Made by a program: the position numbers and the translations under genes
The notes under the pieces: generated by a model
Seen by the model: the letters and a program-made list of their open reading frames with translations, nothing else
Told to the model about the DNA's origin: nothing
The model's database searches: none
Part shown: positions 44,649-46,355 of the stretch, piece after piece
Position numbering within the stretch: position 1 is the stretch's first letter
How the letters are laid out: every line of letters begins with the position of its first letter
Source of the DNA: Planctomycetota bacterium
GTDB lineage: Bacteria > Planctomycetota > Phycisphaerae > Sedimentisphaerales > Anaerobacaceae
Direction of reading: 5' to 3'
Length of the DNA stretch: 46,355 nt
Assembly: GCA_022563885.1 (NCBI GenBank)
Contig: JADFMM010000015.1
Location: 1 to 46,355, forward strand

Positions 44649-44664
44649 TGGCATTGAGTTTGCG
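44649..44664 (+). promoter_or_regulatory. Sigma-54 (-24/-12) promoter of the fliK-like gene
   Basis: TGGCATTGAGTTTGCG again matches TGGCAC-N5-TTGCW with one mismatch (the same A-T in place of A-C as the flgB promoter) and exact 10-bp GG-GC spacing. Transcription would start near 44676, about 75 nt before the fliK start. Confidence 0.75.
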
Positions 44665-44751
44665 TACTCTCCGACGACGTGACATCAAAAAGCGAGTGAC
44701 AGGCTCCAAGGAGACCGAGCTGTCACCGCAACTCGAGACGTGGGCATGGGC

Positions 44752-46355
44752 ATGACCATGAGCATTCAATTGAGCGAAAATCTGTTCGGCGACACGGGCC
44801 CTTCCGGAACAATGATTTCGTCCCAATCCATGTTCTCAGCCCATGACTCTGCGCAGGCGACCCGGCCCGATAGTGACCTCTCTTCCCACCCCACGCGGCC
44901 GTCCGTATACGACGATTGGCAGGCACCTGCCCCAGACGATTTCGAGCGAACGCTCAACCAGCGGATTGATTCTCTAGAGCGACGCGAGGAAGAAAAACCG
45001 GACCCGTCCCCGAGGGCAGACGTAGCGGCACGAAACGATGACCGCCCTGTCCATCGGAACGAAGGGACCCAAGAGATCCGACGTTCCGACCCTACTGGTG
45101 CTGCCGACGAACCCCCATCGGCCAAGGCGACGCGAAAAGAGTCGGTCAATCCGCCACGGGAGGGCGCCAAGTCTCAGACACCGCAAGTGTCCGTTGAGAC
45201 GAAGATGCTGGTCGACCTGCCTGTCCATGCGGTCATGACGGTCACGGAAAAATCATCCCACCCCAGGACACAGGTCAAATCAAACCCGAGAGAGACGGTC
45301 GGTAACGGCGCTGAGACGAGCGACAGGAGCACCCTATTGGCGTCTCTGCGGAGCAGAGAGCAGGGCTCCGGTCGGGGCGTGTTCCATCCTGAAGTGACCC
45401 TTAAGCAGCATCCAAAAGAGCTTCAGGGTTCCTCTCTCGTGAAGGCTCAGCTTACTGCTCAGGGTGCCCCGAAGGAGGTGGCGTCGGTTGCGAAAAACCA
45501 GGCGGGGGAGATGACCCAGCCCGCCAAGGCGGCTTTCTCCGGTTCTGTCGAGTCAAACACGGCTCCAGCCGGGCCTGAGAAAAACACGACGTCACGCGCG
45601 GAGGGCGTGAAACCGGCAATGGGCCAGACCCCATCCAGCGTGTCAGGCAGCGGGCGACTTGATCTGGAAGGTCTTAAACTGCAGACATTGACCCAGCCCC
45701 ATCAAGTGGCTGCACCCGCCAAACAACAGCCGCATGATCTGGCAGAGGCAAACAAAGGCAAGCCCTACGAGGTTTTGGAAGAGCTTCCCACTCGCAAGAG
45801 CGAGCCGTGGGTCACCCGTTCCGGCAGCGCACAGGGCTATTTGTCGGGGAAGCGACCGAAACTTGTCCCCTCTCCGACGGCCGTGACGCCAACCCTCTCA
45901 ACCGGCGGCGAGCAGTCTAGTGTCTTGCCAAAGATCGGCCTGGCAGCGACTCCGGGCAGTGCTCTGGTGTCGCCGCCGGTGGATGCACCTTTCGGCGAGA
46001 TGCCTCTCACAAGGGCCGTACCCGTCAAGGGGACCGACGCGCAGTTGGAGGCCCTCTCCACGAAAGACAACTCTGCCAGCGTCTCCAAGCAGATCATGGA
46101 GTCGATCCACGCTTCGGTCCAGCACGGGCAGAGACGTCTGACGATTGCCTTGCACCCGGCAGAATTGGGCCGCGTCGTCGTCACGCTGGAAGAGGAGAAT
46201 GGTAGCCTCTCGGGCCGGTTGGAGGTGAGCCAGAAACAGACCCGTGCGGAAATCGAGCGGGCCTTGCCGGGCATTCTGCAGAGTCTGCAGAGTTCCGGTG
46301 TGCAGATCAAGAGACTCGACGTCACCCTCAGCAATAATGGCAACGATCCCGGGCC
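44752..46355 (+). CDS. fliK: Flagellar hook-length control protein FliK (3' end cut by window)
   Basis: An open plus-strand frame runs from a stop at 44680-44682 to the window edge, over 530 codons. Three in-frame ATGs (44746, 44752, 44758) and a GTG at 44740 compete as starts; none has a clear ribosome binding site. The first 400 residues are low-complexity, rich in Ser, Thr, Pro, Ala, Lys and Gln, as in FliK. Near the end is the conserved Flg_hook domain: RRLTIALHPAELGRVVVTLE, then SGRLEVSQKQTRAEIERALP and LQSSGVQIKRLDVTLS. It would be exported and set hook length. The sigma-54 promoter at 44649 fits flagellar control. The C-terminus and following genes lie outside the window. Confidence 0.88.
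   Translation, partial: MTMSIQLSENLFGDTGPSGTMISSQSMFSAHDSAQATRPDSDLSSHPTRPSVYDDWQAPAPDDFERTLNQRIDSLERREEEKPDPSPRADVAARNDDRPVHRNEGTQEIRRSDPTGAADEPPSAKATRKESVNPPREGAKSQTPQVSVETKMLVDLPVHAVMTVTEKSSHPRTQVKSNPRETVGNGAETSDRSTLLASLRSREQGSGRGVFHPEVTLKQHPKELQGSSLVKAQLTAQGAPKEVASVAKNQAGEMTQPAKAAFSGSVESNTAPAGPEKNTTSRAEGVKPAMGQTPSSVSGSGRLDLEGLKLQTLTQPHQVAAPAKQQPHDLAEANKGKPYEVLEELPTRKSEPWVTRSGSAQGYLSGKRPKLVPSPTAVTPTLSTGGEQSSVLPKIGLAATPGSALVSPPVDAPFGEMPLTRAVPVKGTDAQLEALSTKDNSASVSKQIMESIHASVQHGQRRLTIALHPAELGRVVVTLEEENGSLSGRLEVSQKQTRAEIERALPGILQSLQSSGVQIKRLDVTLSNNGNDPG

Noticed and set aside
1-46355. CRISPR array, tRNA or rRNA genes
   Set aside because: No regularly spaced direct repeats, tRNA cloverleaf or conserved rRNA segments were seen on reading the window; a dedicated scan was not possible.

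Overview
The window is GC-rich bacterial chromosome, densely coded, with short intergenic repeats. It looks like a member of the Planctomycetota or a neighbouring PVC-type or candidate phylum such as Hydrogenedentota. This is inferred from gene content: secreted sialidase-like BNR proteins, a lipase-like hydrolase fused to DUF1080, Gfo/Idh/MocA and SIS sugar enzymes, a Minf_1886-type small protein, and two MotB-like stator genes. No rRNA or marker gene allows a firmer call.

Layout. (1) 1-7.1 kb, minus strand: a carbohydrate-use cluster of Gfo/Idh/MocA oxidoreductase, SDR oxidoreductase, SIS-domain sugar isomerase, esterase-DUF1080 fusion, a decayed sialidase and a second intact secreted BNR protein. 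(2) 7.7-9.7 kb, plus strand: L,D-transpeptidase and a secreted PQQ-type beta-propeller. (3) 9.9-15.1 kb, plus: glycogen phosphorylase, phosphoglycerate dehydrogenase and phosphohexosamine mutase, tightly spaced. (4) 15.2-17.5 kb, minus: coiled-coil zinc-ribbon protein, an RNase HI-PurN fusion and a small membrane protein. (5) 17.9-20.6 kb: clpC with a clear promoter and terminator. (6) A minus-strand AsmA-like membrane protein divergent from a secreted GH13 alpha-amylase. (7) 25.4-34.5 kb, plus: dnaE, tmk, holB, ricT/PSP1, metG and a Minf_1886-like gene broken by an in-frame TAG. The tmk-holB-ricT-metG order resembles the Bacillus arrangement. (8) 34.7-44.1 kb, minus: a flagellar basal-body, export and stator cluster in the order flgB-flgC-fliE-fliF-fliG-fliH-fliI-fliJ-motE-motA-motB-motB. 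(9) 44.7 kb to the end, plus: the start of a fliK-like gene that runs off the window.

The most interesting structure lies outside the genes. Two families of miniature inverted-repeat elements are each present three times. Family A has a 180-bp core in two copies and a 78-bp deletion derivative. In two copies its edge coincides with the TAA stop codon of the upstream gene (SDR and fliI). Family B has a 160-bp core in two copies and a diverged 67-bp copy; one copy starts in the holB stop codon, and another sits 4 bp upstream of a sigma-54 promoter. Two divergent sigma-54 (-24/-12) promoters with exact spacing control flgB and fliK, and the family B copy lies between them. Other points of interest are the RNase HI-PurN fusion, a probably leaderless L,D-transpeptidase mRNA, and a second MotB with a degraded peptidoglycan-binding motif.
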